In this document: positions 44,596-54,330 of the stretch, piece by piece
Position numbering within the stretch: position 1 is the stretch's first letter
How the letters are laid out: each line of letters begins with the position of its first letter
Origin: Candidatus Homeothermus arabinoxylanisolvens
GTDB taxonomy: Bacteria > Bacteroidota > Bacteroidia > Bacteroidales > Muribaculaceae
DNA: 64,000 nucleotides
Reading direction: 5' to 3'
Assembly: GCA_001689405.1 (NCBI GenBank)
Contig: LUJO01000052.1
Span: forward strand, 62,001 to 126,000
Notes under the pieces: generated by a model
The model's input: only the letters and a program-made list of their open reading frames with translations
Told to the model about the DNA's origin: nothing
The model's database searches: none
Position numbers and translations under genes: made by a program

Positions 44596-44626
44596 CAAAG
44601 TTACGACATACGGGACGGATGTATGT
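44596..44626 (-). promoter_or_regulatory. Promoter and candidate operator of the efflux permease
   Basis: Minus-strand -7 box TAACTTTG (44603-44596). Just upstream, ACATAC (44606-44611) and GTATGT (44621-44626) form an inverted repeat with nine-base spacing, where a regulator could bind between the promoter elements. The link to the adjacent AraC protein is inference. Confidence 0.45.
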
Positions 44627-44656
44627 TATACAATTTTTCAAATATGTTGCATCATG

Positions 44657-45211
44657 CTACACCTTGTCAAGCGGACGACGGACGCCGGCGCCGGCGCGAT
44701 ATTGAGTCACGGTCATGCCTGTCACAGCACGGAACTGCCGCGACAGGTGGGCGACGCTTGAGTAACCCGTTTGGTAGGCTATCTCGGAGGCAGTGAGCCG
44801 GCCGTAATCGAGCAGTTCCTTGACATACTCGATTTTCTGGCTGATAAAATAGTTTTCCACAGTACGGCCCTCGACCAATGCAAATGCACTTACGAGAGTA
44901 CGATAGTCGACACCCGTACGCTCCTCAAGCCATGACGAGAGTTTCAGCTTTGTGCCCGACCCGGAGCGAGCAAGCCCCATCAGCAAGGTCTTCACTTTCT
45001 GCGCCGTCAGTCGGGTCTTATCCTCGATAAGGCCGAAGCCGAGGCTCCGAAGCTCGTCGGCCACCGACGCCAATGCATTATCGTCAAGCTGCTCGGCAAT
45101 CTCGGCACTGCCGAGAGCGACACCGGTCACAGTGTAACCAAGCCGCCGCAACAGGCCGTCCACAACCATAATGCATCGGTCACATACCATATTTTCGATA
45201 TTCAGCGTCAT
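44657..45211 (-). CDS. AraC-family regulator with N-terminal HMA-like metal-binding segment
   Basis: 184 residues. The N-terminal ~70 residues have an HMA-like plan with Cys10-x-x-Cys13 (ENMVCDRC) and end in ELRSLGFGLIED. The C-terminal ~100 residues are an AraC DNA-binding domain with two HTHs, the second carrying ASEIAYQTGYSSVAHLSRQFRAVTGMTVTQYR. Together with the CxxC permease downstream it forms a metal sense-and-export pair. It probably senses Cu or Zn directly through the N-terminal motif. Divergent from pncB. Confidence 0.85.
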   Translation of the reverse strand: MTLNIENMVCDRCIMVVDGLLRRLGYTVTGVALGSAEIAEQLDDNALASVADELRSLGFGLIEDKTRLTAQKVKTLLMGLARSGSGTKLKLSSWLEERTGVDYRTLVSAFALVEGRTVENYFISQKIEYVKELLDYGRLTASEIAYQTGYSSVAHLSRQFRAVTGMTVTQYRAGAGVRRPLDKV

Positions 45212-45291
45212 AATTGTACAAAACTACACATTTTTAATGAACAATAGGGGCTGTATGGTCCGTTTTATAGCAAACAACTATTTATTCCGCA

Positions 45292-46764
45292 ATGACAACA
45301 CAGACTACAATATTCAGTCCGCGCAATCTGAGCCTTCTGATGGATCTTTATGAGCTGACCATGGCCAACGGCTATTTCACGGCCGGCATCAAAGACACCC
45401 GGGCGGTGTTTGACCTTTTTTACCGTTCAAATCCTGATGACGGAGGCTTTGCCATTTTCGCCGGGCTTGAGCAGGCTCTCGATTATGTGGAGCACATACA
45501 CTTCGACCGCGACGACATCGATTATCTGCGGTCGCTCGGGCTCTTCTCGGCCGAATTTCTCGACTACCTCGCCACGTTCCGCTTCACCGGCGACATATAT
45601 GCCATCGACGAGGGCACGGTAGTGTATCCCAACGAGCCGCTGGTCACTGTCGTGGCCCCGCTGATCGAGGCGCAGATAATAGAGACGGCCATGCTGTCGC
45701 AGATCAACCACCAGTCGCTCATAGCCACGAAAGCCAACCGAATAGTGCGCGCGGCTCAGGGGCGTATGGTGTCGGACATGGGCGCCCGTCGCGCCCACAA
45801 CGCGGACGCGGCCGTATACGGCGCCCGCGCAGCCTACATAGGCGGTGTGGAGACGACAGCCACGCTGCTTGCCGGCAAGATGTTCGGCATACCGGTCACG
45901 GGCACCATGGCCCACAGCTGGATCATGTCATTCGCAAGCGAATATGAGGCATTCAAGGTCTATGCACAGGTATACGGAAGCAGTTCGGTGTTTCTCGTCG
46001 ACACATACAACACCCTGAAATCGGGGCTGCCCAACGCCATAAAAGTGGCCCGCGACATACTGCTGCCCGCCGGGCAGAGGCTCAAGGGCATCCGCATCGA
46101 CTCGGGCGACATAGCCTATCTGTCAAAAGAAGCGCGTCGGATGCTCGATGAAGCCGGACTTGAAGACTGTAGCATAGTAGCATCAAACAGTCTTGACGAG
46201 TTCAACATAAGGTCCATTATATCGCAGGGCGGGTGTATCGACATTTTCGGTGTGGGCGAGCGGCTCATAACCTCCAAGAGCGACTCTACGTTTGGCGGCG
46301 TATACAAACTTACCGCGCTCGAAGAGAACGGACAATGGGTACCTAAAATAAAGGTGTCGGACAATGTGGTGAAAATAACCAACCCCGGACGCAAGGACCT
46401 GTACAGAGTCTATGACCCCGACGGCAAAAGCATAGCGGAACTGATAGCCGAACACGGCGAGCCGGTAAACGGCGCGGTACCTGAACTGGTAAGCGCCGAC
46501 CGCCCGTGGCAGAACCTCGACTTCTTGGGGTGCACGTTCAAGAAACTGCAACATCAGGTAATGGCCGGCGGACAGCGTACGTCGAAACCGTGTCCGCTGC
46601 CGCAACTGCAGGACTATGTAAGAGAACAGATGATACTCGAAGTGCGCGAAGAGGAGCAACGTCTCGACAATCCCGACATCCACACACTGGCCATGACCTA
46701 TGGCTACTACAACCGCAAACTGGCCCTGCTTAAAGACGCAGAAGCCGGCCTCGGCGGCGAGTGA
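45292..46764 (+). CDS. pncB: Nicotinate phosphoribosyltransferase
   Basis: 490-residue NAD-salvage enzyme making nicotinate mononucleotide from nicotinate and PRPP. Family features: LLMDLYELTMANGYF at the N-terminus, FAIFAGLEQAL, the ARRAH segment containing the phosphorylatable His region, GTMAHSWIMSF, LKGIRIDSGDIAYLS and FGVGERLITSKSD. C-terminal extension ~370-490 as in the longer bacterial form. Followed by a bidirectional terminator shared with tRNA-fMet. Confidence 0.96.
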   Translation: MTTQTTIFSPRNLSLLMDLYELTMANGYFTAGIKDTRAVFDLFYRSNPDDGGFAIFAGLEQALDYVEHIHFDRDDIDYLRSLGLFSAEFLDYLATFRFTGDIYAIDEGTVVYPNEPLVTVVAPLIEAQIIETAMLSQINHQSLIATKANRIVRAAQGRMVSDMGARRAHNADAAVYGARAAYIGGVETTATLLAGKMFGIPVTGTMAHSWIMSFASEYEAFKVYAQVYGSSSVFLVDTYNTLKSGLPNAIKVARDILLPAGQRLKGIRIDSGDIAYLSKEARRMLDEAGLEDCSIVASNSLDEFNIRSIISQGGCIDIFGVGERLITSKSDSTFGGVYKLTALEENGQWVPKIKVSDNVVKITNPGRKDLYRVYDPDGKSIAELIAEHGEPVNGAVPELVSADRPWQNLDFLGCTFKKLQHQVMAGGQRTSKPCPLPQLQDYVREQMILEVREEEQRLDNPDIHTLAMTYGYYNRKLALLKDAEAGLGGE

Positions 46765-46791
46765 TATAACAGAACAGCTTATATAAAATAG

Positions 46792-46817
46792 AAAAGGCTT
46801 GCGATTGCAAGCCTTTT
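46792..46817. terminator. Bidirectional terminator between pncB and tRNA-fMet
   Basis: Eleven-base perfect arms AAAAGGCTTGC / GCAAGCCTTTT with a four-base loop; T-tracts on both strands. Confidence 0.93.
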
Positions 46818-46820
46818 TAG

Positions 46821-46892
<72 letters not shown>

Positions 46893-46909
46893 ATGTCGTT
46901 TTGTGAGTG

Positions 46910-46940
46910 CAAAGGTAGGCAGTTTTGATGAATTATCCAA
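46910..46940 (-). promoter_or_regulatory. tRNA-fMet promoter
   Basis: On the minus strand: TTG (46940-46938), 20-base spacer, TACCTTTG (46917-46910), 18 bases before the tRNA. Confidence 0.8.
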
Positions 46941-47050
46941 ACCACAGCAGCAAAACATCGCCATTTTAACCTCTTTTAATGATACACGAATACGGAATCG
47001 ACCGCAAAACGCGGTTGAACCACTGTTTTTTCAAATCAGTACTTATACGA

Positions 47051-47086
47051 AAAGTGCCGGTGAGCGGAAGGCTCCACCGGCACTTT
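47051..47086 (-). terminator. serA terminator
   Basis: AAAGTGCCGGTG / CACCGGCACTTT arms with an inner AGC/GCT pair and a single bulge, 21 bases past the minus-strand serA stop. Confidence 0.8.
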
Positions 47087-47106
47087 ATAGCGGTAAATAA
47101 ACTGTT

Positions 47107-48027
47107 TTACTTGTTTACTTGGTATTTGTTTATGCCGTCACGAAGATAAGCCACTACCTGATGTGCGGCCGCTATGCCGGCATTGATATTAGCTTCAGCG
47201 GTCTGCGCACCCATCTTCTTGGGTGTGAAGAAAACACGGTCGCCGAACTTGGCTTTAAGCTCCTCGGCATTATCGGGCTTCACATCGGCCACATACTTCA
47301 GGTCGGGACGTGCCTCAAGAGCCTTCTCAAGACCGGCTTCATCCACGACTTCCTTACGGGCGGTATTGATAAGCACACCACCCTTGGGCATCTTCGTTAT
47401 AAGATCGTAGCCTATGCTCTTTTTGGTCTCGGGAGTGGCGGGAATATGTATCGATACAAAGTCATTGCCGGCGTAGAGCTCATCAACGGAGTGAACGGGC
47501 TTAATACCGTCAGCTGTCATGACCTCATCGGGGCAATACGGATCATAGGCCGACACCTCCATGCCTACACCTTTAGCAATGCGGGCGACATTGCGTCCTA
47601 CCTGACCATAAGCCTGAAGACCGAGACGCTTGCCTTTCATCTCCGTACCGGAAGTACCGTTATACATATTGCGCACAGCCATTATGGCCATACCGAACAC
47701 CAGTTCGGCAACAGCGTTTGAGTTCTGTCCGGGAGTATTCTCCACAACCACGCCGTGAGCAGTGGCGGCAGCAAGGTCTACATTGTCATAACCGGCTCCG
47801 GCACGTACCACAATCTTCAAATTTTTGGCGGCGTCGAGGACTTCGGCATCGATAACGTCGCTACGTATTATGACAGCATCAGCATCGGCGACAGCACCGA
47901 GCAGATCGGCCTTGGATGAATATTTCTCAAGCAATCCGAGCTCGTAACCCGCGTCAGCTATAACTTTGCGTATACCGTCGACAGCGACTGCGGCAAACGG
48001 TTTTTCAGTAGCTACAAGTACTTTCAT
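47107..48027 (-). CDS. serA: D-3-phosphoglycerate dehydrogenase
   Basis: 306-residue NAD-dependent enzyme for the first step of serine synthesis. Short form without an ACT domain. Substrate-binding N/C domain ends and Rossmann nucleotide-binding domain are clear: VVRAGAGYDNVD, NTPGQNSNAVAELVFGM, LQAYGQVGRNVARIA (dinucleotide-binding), INTARKEVVDE with the catalytic Arg. The position normally occupied by the catalytic His (TPHxGA) reads TPKKMGA, a Bacteroidota-type variant. ATG 48027 is used (48033 is a TTG). It follows serC by 14 bases, forming a serC-serA operon. Confidence 0.93.
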   Translation of the reverse strand: MKVLVATEKPFAAVAVDGIRKVIADAGYELGLLEKYSSKADLLGAVADADAVIIRSDVIDAEVLDAAKNLKIVVRAGAGYDNVDLAAATAHGVVVENTPGQNSNAVAELVFGMAIMAVRNMYNGTSGTEMKGKRLGLQAYGQVGRNVARIAKGVGMEVSAYDPYCPDEVMTADGIKPVHSVDELYAGNDFVSIHIPATPETKKSIGYDLITKMPKGGVLINTARKEVVDEAGLEKALEARPDLKYVADVKPDNAEELKAKFGDRVFFTPKKMGAQTAEANINAGIAAAHQVVAYLRDGINKYQVNK

Positions 48028-48041
48028 AGTCAACGAAACGA

Positions 48042-49109
48042 TTAATGATTTTTCTCAAATTCCTTCATTGCATCTACAAGCACCTTCACGCTCTCTATGG
48101 GGAGAGCGTTATAAAGCGATGCACGGAAGCCGCCTACCGAACGGTGACCCTTTATACCGACAATGCCCTTGGTAGTGGCAAAGTCGATGAACTCCTTGTC
48201 AAGTCCGTCATATTCGGGCTTCATGACGAAGCATACGTTCATGATCGAGCGATCCTCGGGGGCAACGGTTCCGACAAACATGCGGCTTGCATCAATAGCC
48301 TCATAGAGCATCTCGGCCTTGGCAAGGTCGCGGCGCTGCATCTCTTCTACTCCACCAAGCTCCTTGTAATATTTAAGAGTCTGAAGTGCCGAGTAGATGG
48401 GAAGTACGGGAGGAGTATTGAACATGGAACCCTTCTTCACGTGGGTGCGGTAATCAAGCATGGTGGGTATAGCACGGTCCACATTGCCGAGGGCGTCTTC
48501 CTTGACAATAACGATAGTCACACCTGCGGGGGCGAGATTCTTCTGCGCGCCGGCGTAAATGACATCGTACTTGGACACATCTATGGGACGAGAGAAAATG
48601 TCGCTCGACATGTCGGCCACGAGGGGCACTTTAACATCGGGGTCATGACGCAACTCCGTACCGTAGATAGTATTGTTGGTAGTATAGTGGAAATAGTCGG
48701 CATCCTCGGGAACGGTAAAGTTCTTGGGGATGAACGTATAGTTCTTGTCCTTGCTCGAAGCAACGACATCGACCTCGCCAAACAGGCGCGCTTCCTTTAT
48801 GGCATTGGAGGCCCAAGTACCGGTATCGAGATATGCGGCTTTCTTCTTCAACAGGTTGTAAGGCACCATGCAGAACTGCATCGACGCGCCACCGCCGAGA
48901 AAAAGCACTTGATAGCCGGCAGGCACATCAAGAAGCTCCTTCACGAGTTGCTGTGCCTCATCCATGACAGCGACAAACTCCTTACTGCGGTGAGAGACTT
49001 CAAGGATTGACAATCCGGTACCCGCGAAGTCCTTGATGGCTTCGGCTGTATTCTTTATCGTGTACTCACTAAGAATTGATGGCCCGGCATAAAAATTATG
49101 CTTTTTCAT
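48042..49109 (-). CDS. serC: Phosphoserine aminotransferase
   Basis: 355-residue PLP enzyme converting 3-phosphohydroxypyruvate to phosphoserine (and acting in the B6 pathway in some bacteria). N-terminus [22 protein letters not shown] is split-typical of Ser[11 protein letters not shown] binds the cofactor phosphate, and the PLP Lys lies in [12 protein letters not shown]. Ends in [28 protein letters not shown]. First gene of the serC-serA operon with a promoter at 49142-49173. Confidence 0.96.
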   Translation of the reverse strand: MKKHNFYAGPSILSEYTIKNTAEAIKDFAGTGLSILEVSHRSKEFVAVMDEAQQLVKELLDVPAGYQVLFLGGGASMQFCMVPYNLLKKKAAYLDTGTWASNAIKEARLFGEVDVVASSKDKNYTFIPKNFTVPEDADYFHYTTNNTIYGTELRHDPDVKVPLVADMSSDIFSRPIDVSKYDVIYAGAQKNLAPAGVTIVIVKEDALGNVDRAIPTMLDYRTHVKKGSMFNTPPVLPIYSALQTLKYYKELGGVEEMQRRDLAKAEMLYEAIDASRMFVGTVAPEDRSIMNVCFVMKPEYDGLDKEFIDFATTKGIVGIKGHRSVGGFRASLYNALPIESVKVLVDAMKEFEKNH

Positions 49110-49141
49110 AAATTTATAGTTAATGATTATCGTTAGGCTTG

Positions 49142-49173
49142 CAAATTTAATGAATTTCCCCTATTCGTGTCAA
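49142..49173 (-). promoter_or_regulatory. serC-serA promoter
   Basis: On the minus strand: TTG (49173-49171), 21-base spacer, TAAATTTG (49149-49142). Confidence 0.7.
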
Positions 49174-49321
49174 CAAAAAACGGCAAAATCCGGCATTTTC
49201 TTTCATTTTTCATCGCAAACGACAAATTTTCCGACATTTTTACAACACATAGCCCGTATTGCCATACATAATAACAGCGATACAGGCACTTCGGCGGCAA
49301 AAGTGAATATACAATTATTCA

Positions 49322-49352
49322 TTGCATAATATTGCCGCATATATTAACTTTG
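49322..49352 (+). promoter_or_regulatory. bioA promoter
   Basis: TTG (49322-49324), 20-base spacer, TAACTTTG (49345-49352), 19 bases before the ATG. No biotin operator-like palindrome is evident. Confidence 0.8.
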
Positions 49353-49371
49353 CGTGACGTAAAACAAAACT

Positions 49372-50655
49372 ATGACCGATCATTCCGCACTTCACGATAC
49401 ATGGGACCATGACCACCTCTGGCATCCCTACACCTCGACAATAGATCCGTTGCCAACCTACAAGGTCGACTCGGCAAGCGGCTCAACGATAACCCTCGCC
49501 GACGGCACCCGCCTTATCGACGGCATGTCGTCATGGTGGTGCACCATACACGGCTACAACCATCCGGCAATCAACGCGGCAGCCGCCCGGCAGATAGACA
49601 AAATGTCGCACGTTATGTTCGGGGGCTTCACCCATGAACCCGCCATAGAGCTCGGCAAGAAACTGCTGGCCATGGCTCCGCCGTCAATGAACAACATATT
49701 TTATGCCGACTCAGGCTCGGTAGCCGTCGAAGTAGCCATGAAAATGGCAATACAGGCGGCCATATCGCGAAGCGGCCGACATGAAAAGAGCAACTTTGTA
49801 ACCATACGGTCAGGGTATCACGGCGACACATGGAACGCCATGAGCGTATGCGACCCCGTGACCGGCATGCACGGTGCGTTCGGCCCCGCCTTGCCTATCA
49901 GATACTTCGTAGAGGCTCCTTCGGTAGGGTTCTACGAAGAGTGGCGGCCGGAAGCGGTCGCCGGTCTGGAGGCCGTACTGCGGGAGCATAACGATGACAT
50001 AGCCGCGTTAATACTCGAACCGATAGTACAGGGGGCCGGAGGCATGCGGTTTTATCATCCGCAATACCTGCGCGAGGCCCGCAAGCTATGTGACCGCTAC
50101 GGGGTATACCTTATATTTGACGAAATCGCTACAGGCTTCTGGCGGACTGGACGACGCTTCGCATGGGAATGGGCGGGGGTTGAACCCGACATAATGTGCA
50201 TAGGCAAGGGTTTGACCGCCGGCTATCTGACCATGAGTGCCGTGATGACGACAAAAGATGTGGCCGACACCATATCGCGCGGCGAAGCGGGAGTGATGAT
50301 GCACGGCCCCACATTTATGGCCAACCCGCTCGCCTGTGCCATAGCCTGCGAGTCGCTGCGGCTGCTTGAGTCGCAGGACATGCCCGCATGTATAGCCCGC
50401 ATAGAGACTATAATCAAACGCGAACTCGCCCCCGCCCGCGATATCGACAGGGTCAAGGATGTAAGAGTACTCGGCACAATCGGCGTTGTCGAGATGAAGG
50501 AACCGGTCGATGTGGGCGCCTTTCAGAAGCGATGTGTGGAGCGCGGCATATGGGTGCGTCCGTTCGGCCGCAACGTGTACATCATGCCGCCTTATGTCAT
50601 AACCGACGAAGAGCTGACCTGCCTCTGCCGCACGATGCTCGACATACTTCCCTGA
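49372..50655 (+). CDS. bioA: Adenosylmethionine-8-amino-7-oxononanoate aminotransferase
   Basis: 427-residue class III PLP aminotransferase of biotin synthesis, making 7,8-diaminopelargonate using SAM as amino donor. [11 protein letters not shown] at the N-terminus and [13 protein letters not shown] are BioA-specific; the PLP Lys279 lies in [18 protein letters not shown] binds the pyridine ring. No other bio gene is in the window. It is followed at 73 bases by murF-alr on the same strand. Confidence 0.95.
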   Translation: MTDHSALHDTWDHDHLWHPYTSTIDPLPTYKVDSASGSTITLADGTRLIDGMSSWWCTIHGYNHPAINAAAARQIDKMSHVMFGGFTHEPAIELGKKLLAMAPPSMNNIFYADSGSVAVEVAMKMAIQAAISRSGRHEKSNFVTIRSGYHGDTWNAMSVCDPVTGMHGAFGPALPIRYFVEAPSVGFYEEWRPEAVAGLEAVLREHNDDIAALILEPIVQGAGGMRFYHPQYLREARKLCDRYGVYLIFDEIATGFWRTGRRFAWEWAGVEPDIMCIGKGLTAGYLTMSAVMTTKDVADTISRGEAGVMMHGPTFMANPLACAIACESLRLLESQDMPACIARIETIIKRELAPARDIDRVKDVRVLGTIGVVEMKEPVDVGAFQKRCVERGIWVRPFGRNVYIMPPYVITDEELTCLCRTMLDILP

Positions 50656-50728
50656 CACAAAGCCAACAAAATGGCATAGCCAAGTGTTAAAATTTCATCT
50701 CATCATGTTAAAAAACGACATTTCTACA

Positions 50729-53200
50729 ATGAAGTATACTATCAGTCAGATATCAGAGATACTTGAGTTAAAAGCTCCGGCATTTCTACTGCACACAATA
50801 TCGGTACTGCTTACCGACTCGCGGTCGGTCACCTACCCGAGCGAGTCGCTGTTTTTCGCGTTGCGCACGCGCAACAATGACGGCCATCGTTACATCAAGG
50901 AGCTTATCGAGAAAGGGGTGCGCAACTTCATTGTCGACAATGTGCCGATTGACGTGGTCGGCACTCCAAATGTAAATTTTCTTGTTGTCAAGGATGTAAA
51001 AAAAGCGCTGCATACGATAGCCCGCTATCACCGCATGCAGTACGACATACCGGTAATAGGCATAACCGGCAGCCGCGGCAAGACCACATTGAAAGAATGG
51101 CTGTACCAATTGCTGCAGCCCGACTACCGCATAGTCAGGAGCCCGCGCAGCTTCAACAGCCAGATAGGTGTGCCGTTGTCGCTGTGGGAGATGAACCGCG
51201 ACAGCGAGATAGGCATATTTGAGGCGGGCATATCGCTCAGCGGCGAGATGAAAGAGCTTCAGGCAATGATACAGCCCACGCTCGGCATACTTACCAACAT
51301 AGGCGGAGAGCACGCCGAGGGATTTCCGTCGAAGCGCGAGAAGTGCCGCGAGAAGATAAGGCTGTTCAAAGAGTGCGAGAGCGTGATATACTGCAGCGAC
51401 GACCCGCTCGTAAGAGAGGTGATGGAGGAGGAAGAGATAGCCGCCCGGCATCTCGACTGGTCCGTCACAGATCCGGAAGCGACGGTAAAAGTAACAATAA
51501 ACAAACGCAGCAACGGCACAACCGGCATAAAATGCCTGATGAACGGCAAGGATTATGAGGCGTCAATCAATTTCAACGACCCCGCCTCGATAGAAAACGC
51601 CGTAGGGGCCATTATAGCCCTTATATATATAGGTGTGCCGCAAGAAAAGATAGCGGCCCGCATGGAGAAGCTCACCCCCGTGGGCACAAGGCTCAACGTC
51701 ATCGAAGGAGTCAACGACTGCCTGCTCATATATGACTCCTACACCGGCGACTACCACTCGCTGAGCCCGGCGCTCGACTTCATGCAGAGGCGCGCCACGG
51801 CCGACCGTACATCGACCGTGATACTCAGCGACGTCATGCACGAGACCATGACGTCGGAAAACATGTACAGCAACATAGCCCATCTGCTGAAGCAGAAAGG
51901 AGTTACGCGCATAATCGGCATAGGCGAGGAAATATCGCGCCATGCCCCCTACTTCAACCAGAATTCGAAGTTCTACCGTTCGACCGAAGAGTTTCTCGCC
52001 GACACAACGCCCAATGACTTCAGCCATGAGCTGATACTGATCAAAGGCTCCGACGACTTCGGATTTCACCGGCTGAGCGACGTGCTTGAGGCACGCCAGC
52101 ACGAGACCGTGCTTGAGGTAAACCTCGACGCGGTGGTGCACAACTTCAACAATTTCCGTTCGCGCATAAAACCGACGACCGGCATGGTGGCCATGGTGAA
52201 GGCGTCAGGCTACGGCGCCGGATCATACGAACTGGCCAAGACACTTCAGTCGCAGGGCGCGGCCTATCTAGCCGTAGCCGTGGCCGACGAGGGGGTAGAC
52301 CTGCGCAAAGCCGGCATAACCATGCCCATCATGGTACTCAACCCGCGTGTGGTCAACTACACGACACTCTTCGACTATCGTCTTGAGCCGGAAATCTACT
52401 CATTCGAAATACTTGAGGAGTTCATAAAGGAGGGACGCCGCCACGGCATACACGACTATCCCGTACACATAAAACTTGACACCGGCATGCACCGGCTGGG
52501 ATTTCTCGAGCCCGACATGTCGCGGCTAAAGAAAGTGCTTCAATCGCAGGATGTGCTTACACCAAAGTCAGTATTCAGTCATCTCGCCGCCGCCGACTCG
52601 CCGGAGATGGACGACTACACAATGGAGCAGTTCGCCATATTCGCACGTTGCAGCGAGTCGTTGCAACGAGGCTTCAGCCATCATATACTGCGCCACATCC
52701 TCAACTCGACGGGCATCACGCGCTTCCCGGAATACCAATATGACATGGTGCGTCTGGGCATATGTCTTTACGGCATACCCACCATGCCCGACAACTCACA
52801 GGGCGACCTGCGTCCTGTAAGCACCCTGCGCACATCGGTCATATCGATAAAAGAGTGGCCTGCGGGCACCACCATAGGATATTCGCGCAAAGGGCTGCTA
52901 CACAGACGCTCGCGCATAGCCACACTGCCCATAGGTTATGCCGACGGACTGAACCGGCATTTAGGCTACGGCAATGCGGCGGTATGGATCAACGGACACC
53001 GCTGTCCCACAGTAGGAAGCATATGCATGGACGTATGCATGGTCGACGTCACCGACACCCCCTGCAAAGTGGGCGACAGCGTGGAAGTGTTCGGACATAA
53101 CATATCGGTCATGGAGCTGGCCGACACACTCGGCACCATACCCTACGAAGTGCTTACGTCAGTAGCGTCGCGCGTCAAGAGGGTGTACTATCGGGAGTGA
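50729..53200 (+). CDS. murF-alr: MurF-Alr fusion: UDP-MurNAc-tripeptide:D-Ala-D-Ala ligase / alanine racemase
   Basis: 823 residues from ATG 50729 (MKYTISQISEILEL). The N-terminal half (~1-450) is a Mur ligase: N-terminal UDP-binding domain, ATP loop GITGSRGKTT, central ENAVGAI and C-terminal domain. The second half (~465-823) is a fold-type III alanine racemase with the PLP Lys491 in MVKASGYGAG, and GYADGLNRHLG and CMDVCMVDVT motifs. One polypeptide makes D-Ala and adds D-Ala-D-Ala to the cell-wall precursor. The fusion is a known Bacteroidota trait. Starts at 50684 and 50705 are in frame but lack family sequence. Its 3' end overlaps tatC tail to tail by 26 bases. Confidence 0.95.
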   Translation: MKYTISQISEILELKAPAFLLHTISVLLTDSRSVTYPSESLFFALRTRNNDGHRYIKELIEKGVRNFIVDNVPIDVVGTPNVNFLVVKDVKKALHTIARYHRMQYDIPVIGITGSRGKTTLKEWLYQLLQPDYRIVRSPRSFNSQIGVPLSLWEMNRDSEIGIFEAGISLSGEMKELQAMIQPTLGILTNIGGEHAEGFPSKREKCREKIRLFKECESVIYCSDDPLVREVMEEEEIAARHLDWSVTDPEATVKVTINKRSNGTTGIKCLMNGKDYEASINFNDPASIENAVGAIIALIYIGVPQEKIAARMEKLTPVGTRLNVIEGVNDCLLIYDSYTGDYHSLSPALDFMQRRATADRTSTVILSDVMHETMTSENMYSNIAHLLKQKGVTRIIGIGEEISRHAPYFNQNSKFYRSTEEFLADTTPNDFSHELILIKGSDDFGFHRLSDVLEARQHETVLEVNLDAVVHNFNNFRSRIKPTTGMVAMVKASGYGAGSYELAKTLQSQGAAYLAVAVADEGVDLRKAGITMPIMVLNPRVVNYTTLFDYRLEPEIYSFEILEEFIKEGRRHGIHDYPVHIKLDTGMHRLGFLEPDMSRLKKVLQSQDVLTPKSVFSHLAAADSPEMDDYTMEQFAIFARCSESLQRGFSHHILRHILNSTGITRFPEYQYDMVRLGICLYGIPTMPDNSQGDLRPVSTLRTSVISIKEWPAGTTIGYSRKGLLHRRSRIATLPIGYADGLNRHLGYGNAAVWINGHRCPTVGSICMDVCMVDVTDTPCKVGDSVEVFGHNISVMELADTLGTIPYEVLTSVASRVKRVYYRE

Positions 53201-53996
53201 CGGCCCGGGCATCCGGCTTGGGGGCGGCCGGTACGAGAAGCGCCCCGAACTCCCATAGCAGATAGACGGGAAGAAATACGACGGCCAGCGTAAACGGGTC
53301 GCCGGTGGGTGTTATGAATGCCGCCACAACAAGCAGCACCACGATGGCATGCCGTCGATAACGGTTGAAGAGGCCACGGTGGACTATCCCCAGCCTGCCG
53401 AGAAGCCAGCAAAGCAACGGAAGTTCAAAGACAAGCCCCATGACGAAAATCATCATCAGGAAATTGTCCATGTAGGAATCGAGAGATATATGATTGGGCA
53501 CAGCCGCGCTTACCTGATAGTCGGCAAGAAACCGCAGTGTGATCGGGAATACGAGGAAATAGCCTGCGGCAAGCCCTGCAAAGAACATGACATTGCCAAG
53601 AAGGAAAGCGGTCCTGACTCCACGCCGCTCATGATTGTACAGAGCCGGACTGACAAATGTCCACAGCAGATACATTATGACCGGACATGAAAACACCAGA
53701 GCCAACCAGAACGAAGAGGACACATGTATGAAAAATTGCGACGCCAGCTTTATGTTCACTATCGTCACGGAGAAGTCGCCGGCACCGAGCAGCCCGTAGA
53801 GCCAGAAGTCGCTGCGACACGGAGCCATAATGACCTCATCGAAGAGCCGGGGCATGACAGCAAAAAACAGCGCCGTCAGCGCCACGACAACCCCGGCGGC
53901 GCGCAATATCACTCCACGCAACGCGTCGGCATGGTCCCAAAACGACATCTCTTCCTGACCGCCCCGCTTAAGAGAGTCATCGGTCGCCGTCGCCAT
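53175..53996 (-). CDS. tatC: Sec-independent translocase subunit TatC
   Basis: 273-residue integral membrane receptor of the twin-arginine system, with six predicted helices. The conserved [20 protein letters not shown] replaces the usual N-terminal S-F-x-x-H-L-x-E-L-R motif; [11 protein letters not shown] and the [24 protein letters not shown] region are diagnostic. It overlaps the end of tatA by 20 bases at its start and the end of murF-alr by 26 bases at its 3' end. Exports folded proteins with TatA; no TatB-like gene is seen. Confidence 0.93.
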   Translation of the reverse strand: MATATDDSLKRGGQEEMSFWDHADALRGVILRAAGVVVALTALFFAVMPRLFDEVIMAPCRSDFWLYGLLGAGDFSVTIVNIKLASQFFIHVSSSFWLALVFSCPVIMYLLWTFVSPALYNHERRGVRTAFLLGNVMFFAGLAAGYFLVFPITLRFLADYQVSAAVPNHISLDSYMDNFLMMIFVMGLVFELPLLCWLLGRLGIVHRGLFNRYRRHAIVVLLVVAAFITPTGDPFTLAVVFLPVYLLWEFGALLVPAAPKPDARAVTPDSTPS

Positions 53997-54192
53997 CTGA
54001 TTTCTTTTCGGTCGGCTTTGTTATCTCATCCTGAATTTCGTTCATGCCCTGCTTGAAGCTGCTCACGCCCTTTCCGAGGCCGCGCATCAGCTCAGGTATT
54101 TTACGTCCGCCGAAAAACAGCAGCACCACAAGCGCTATGATAAGTATTTCGGCGAGCCCGAGATTGCCGAATAAAAGAGGTATAATGTTCAT
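53977..54192 (-). CDS. tatA: Twin-arginine translocase pore subunit TatA
   Basis: 71 residues: a single N-terminal membrane helix ([16 protein letters not shown]), the [17 protein letters not shown] hinge and amphipathic helix, and a charged tail ([11 protein letters not shown]). ATG 54192 is chosen over an in-frame TTG at 54198. Its stop lies inside the start of tatC, so the two are translationally coupled. Confidence 0.94.
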   Translation of the reverse strand: MNIIPLLFGNLGLAEILIIALVVLLFFGGRKIPELMRGLGKGVSSFKQGMNEIQDEITKPTEKKSDGDGDR

Positions 54193-54330
54193 TGTCAATG
54201 ATAAAAATTAGTATATCTGCACTTTCAATAAGCGTAAAGATACGAATTTAATCGCATATTGTCGCAATTATGGAAAAAAATCCGTAATTTTGCAACCTGA
54301 TTTAACATATAATCCAATCACTTAAAGATT

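Noticed and set aside
49110..49371. Small gene in the serC-bioA gap
   Set aside because: The 68-codon frame overlaps the serC promoter and has no start signal or family match; the gap is explained by two divergent promoters.
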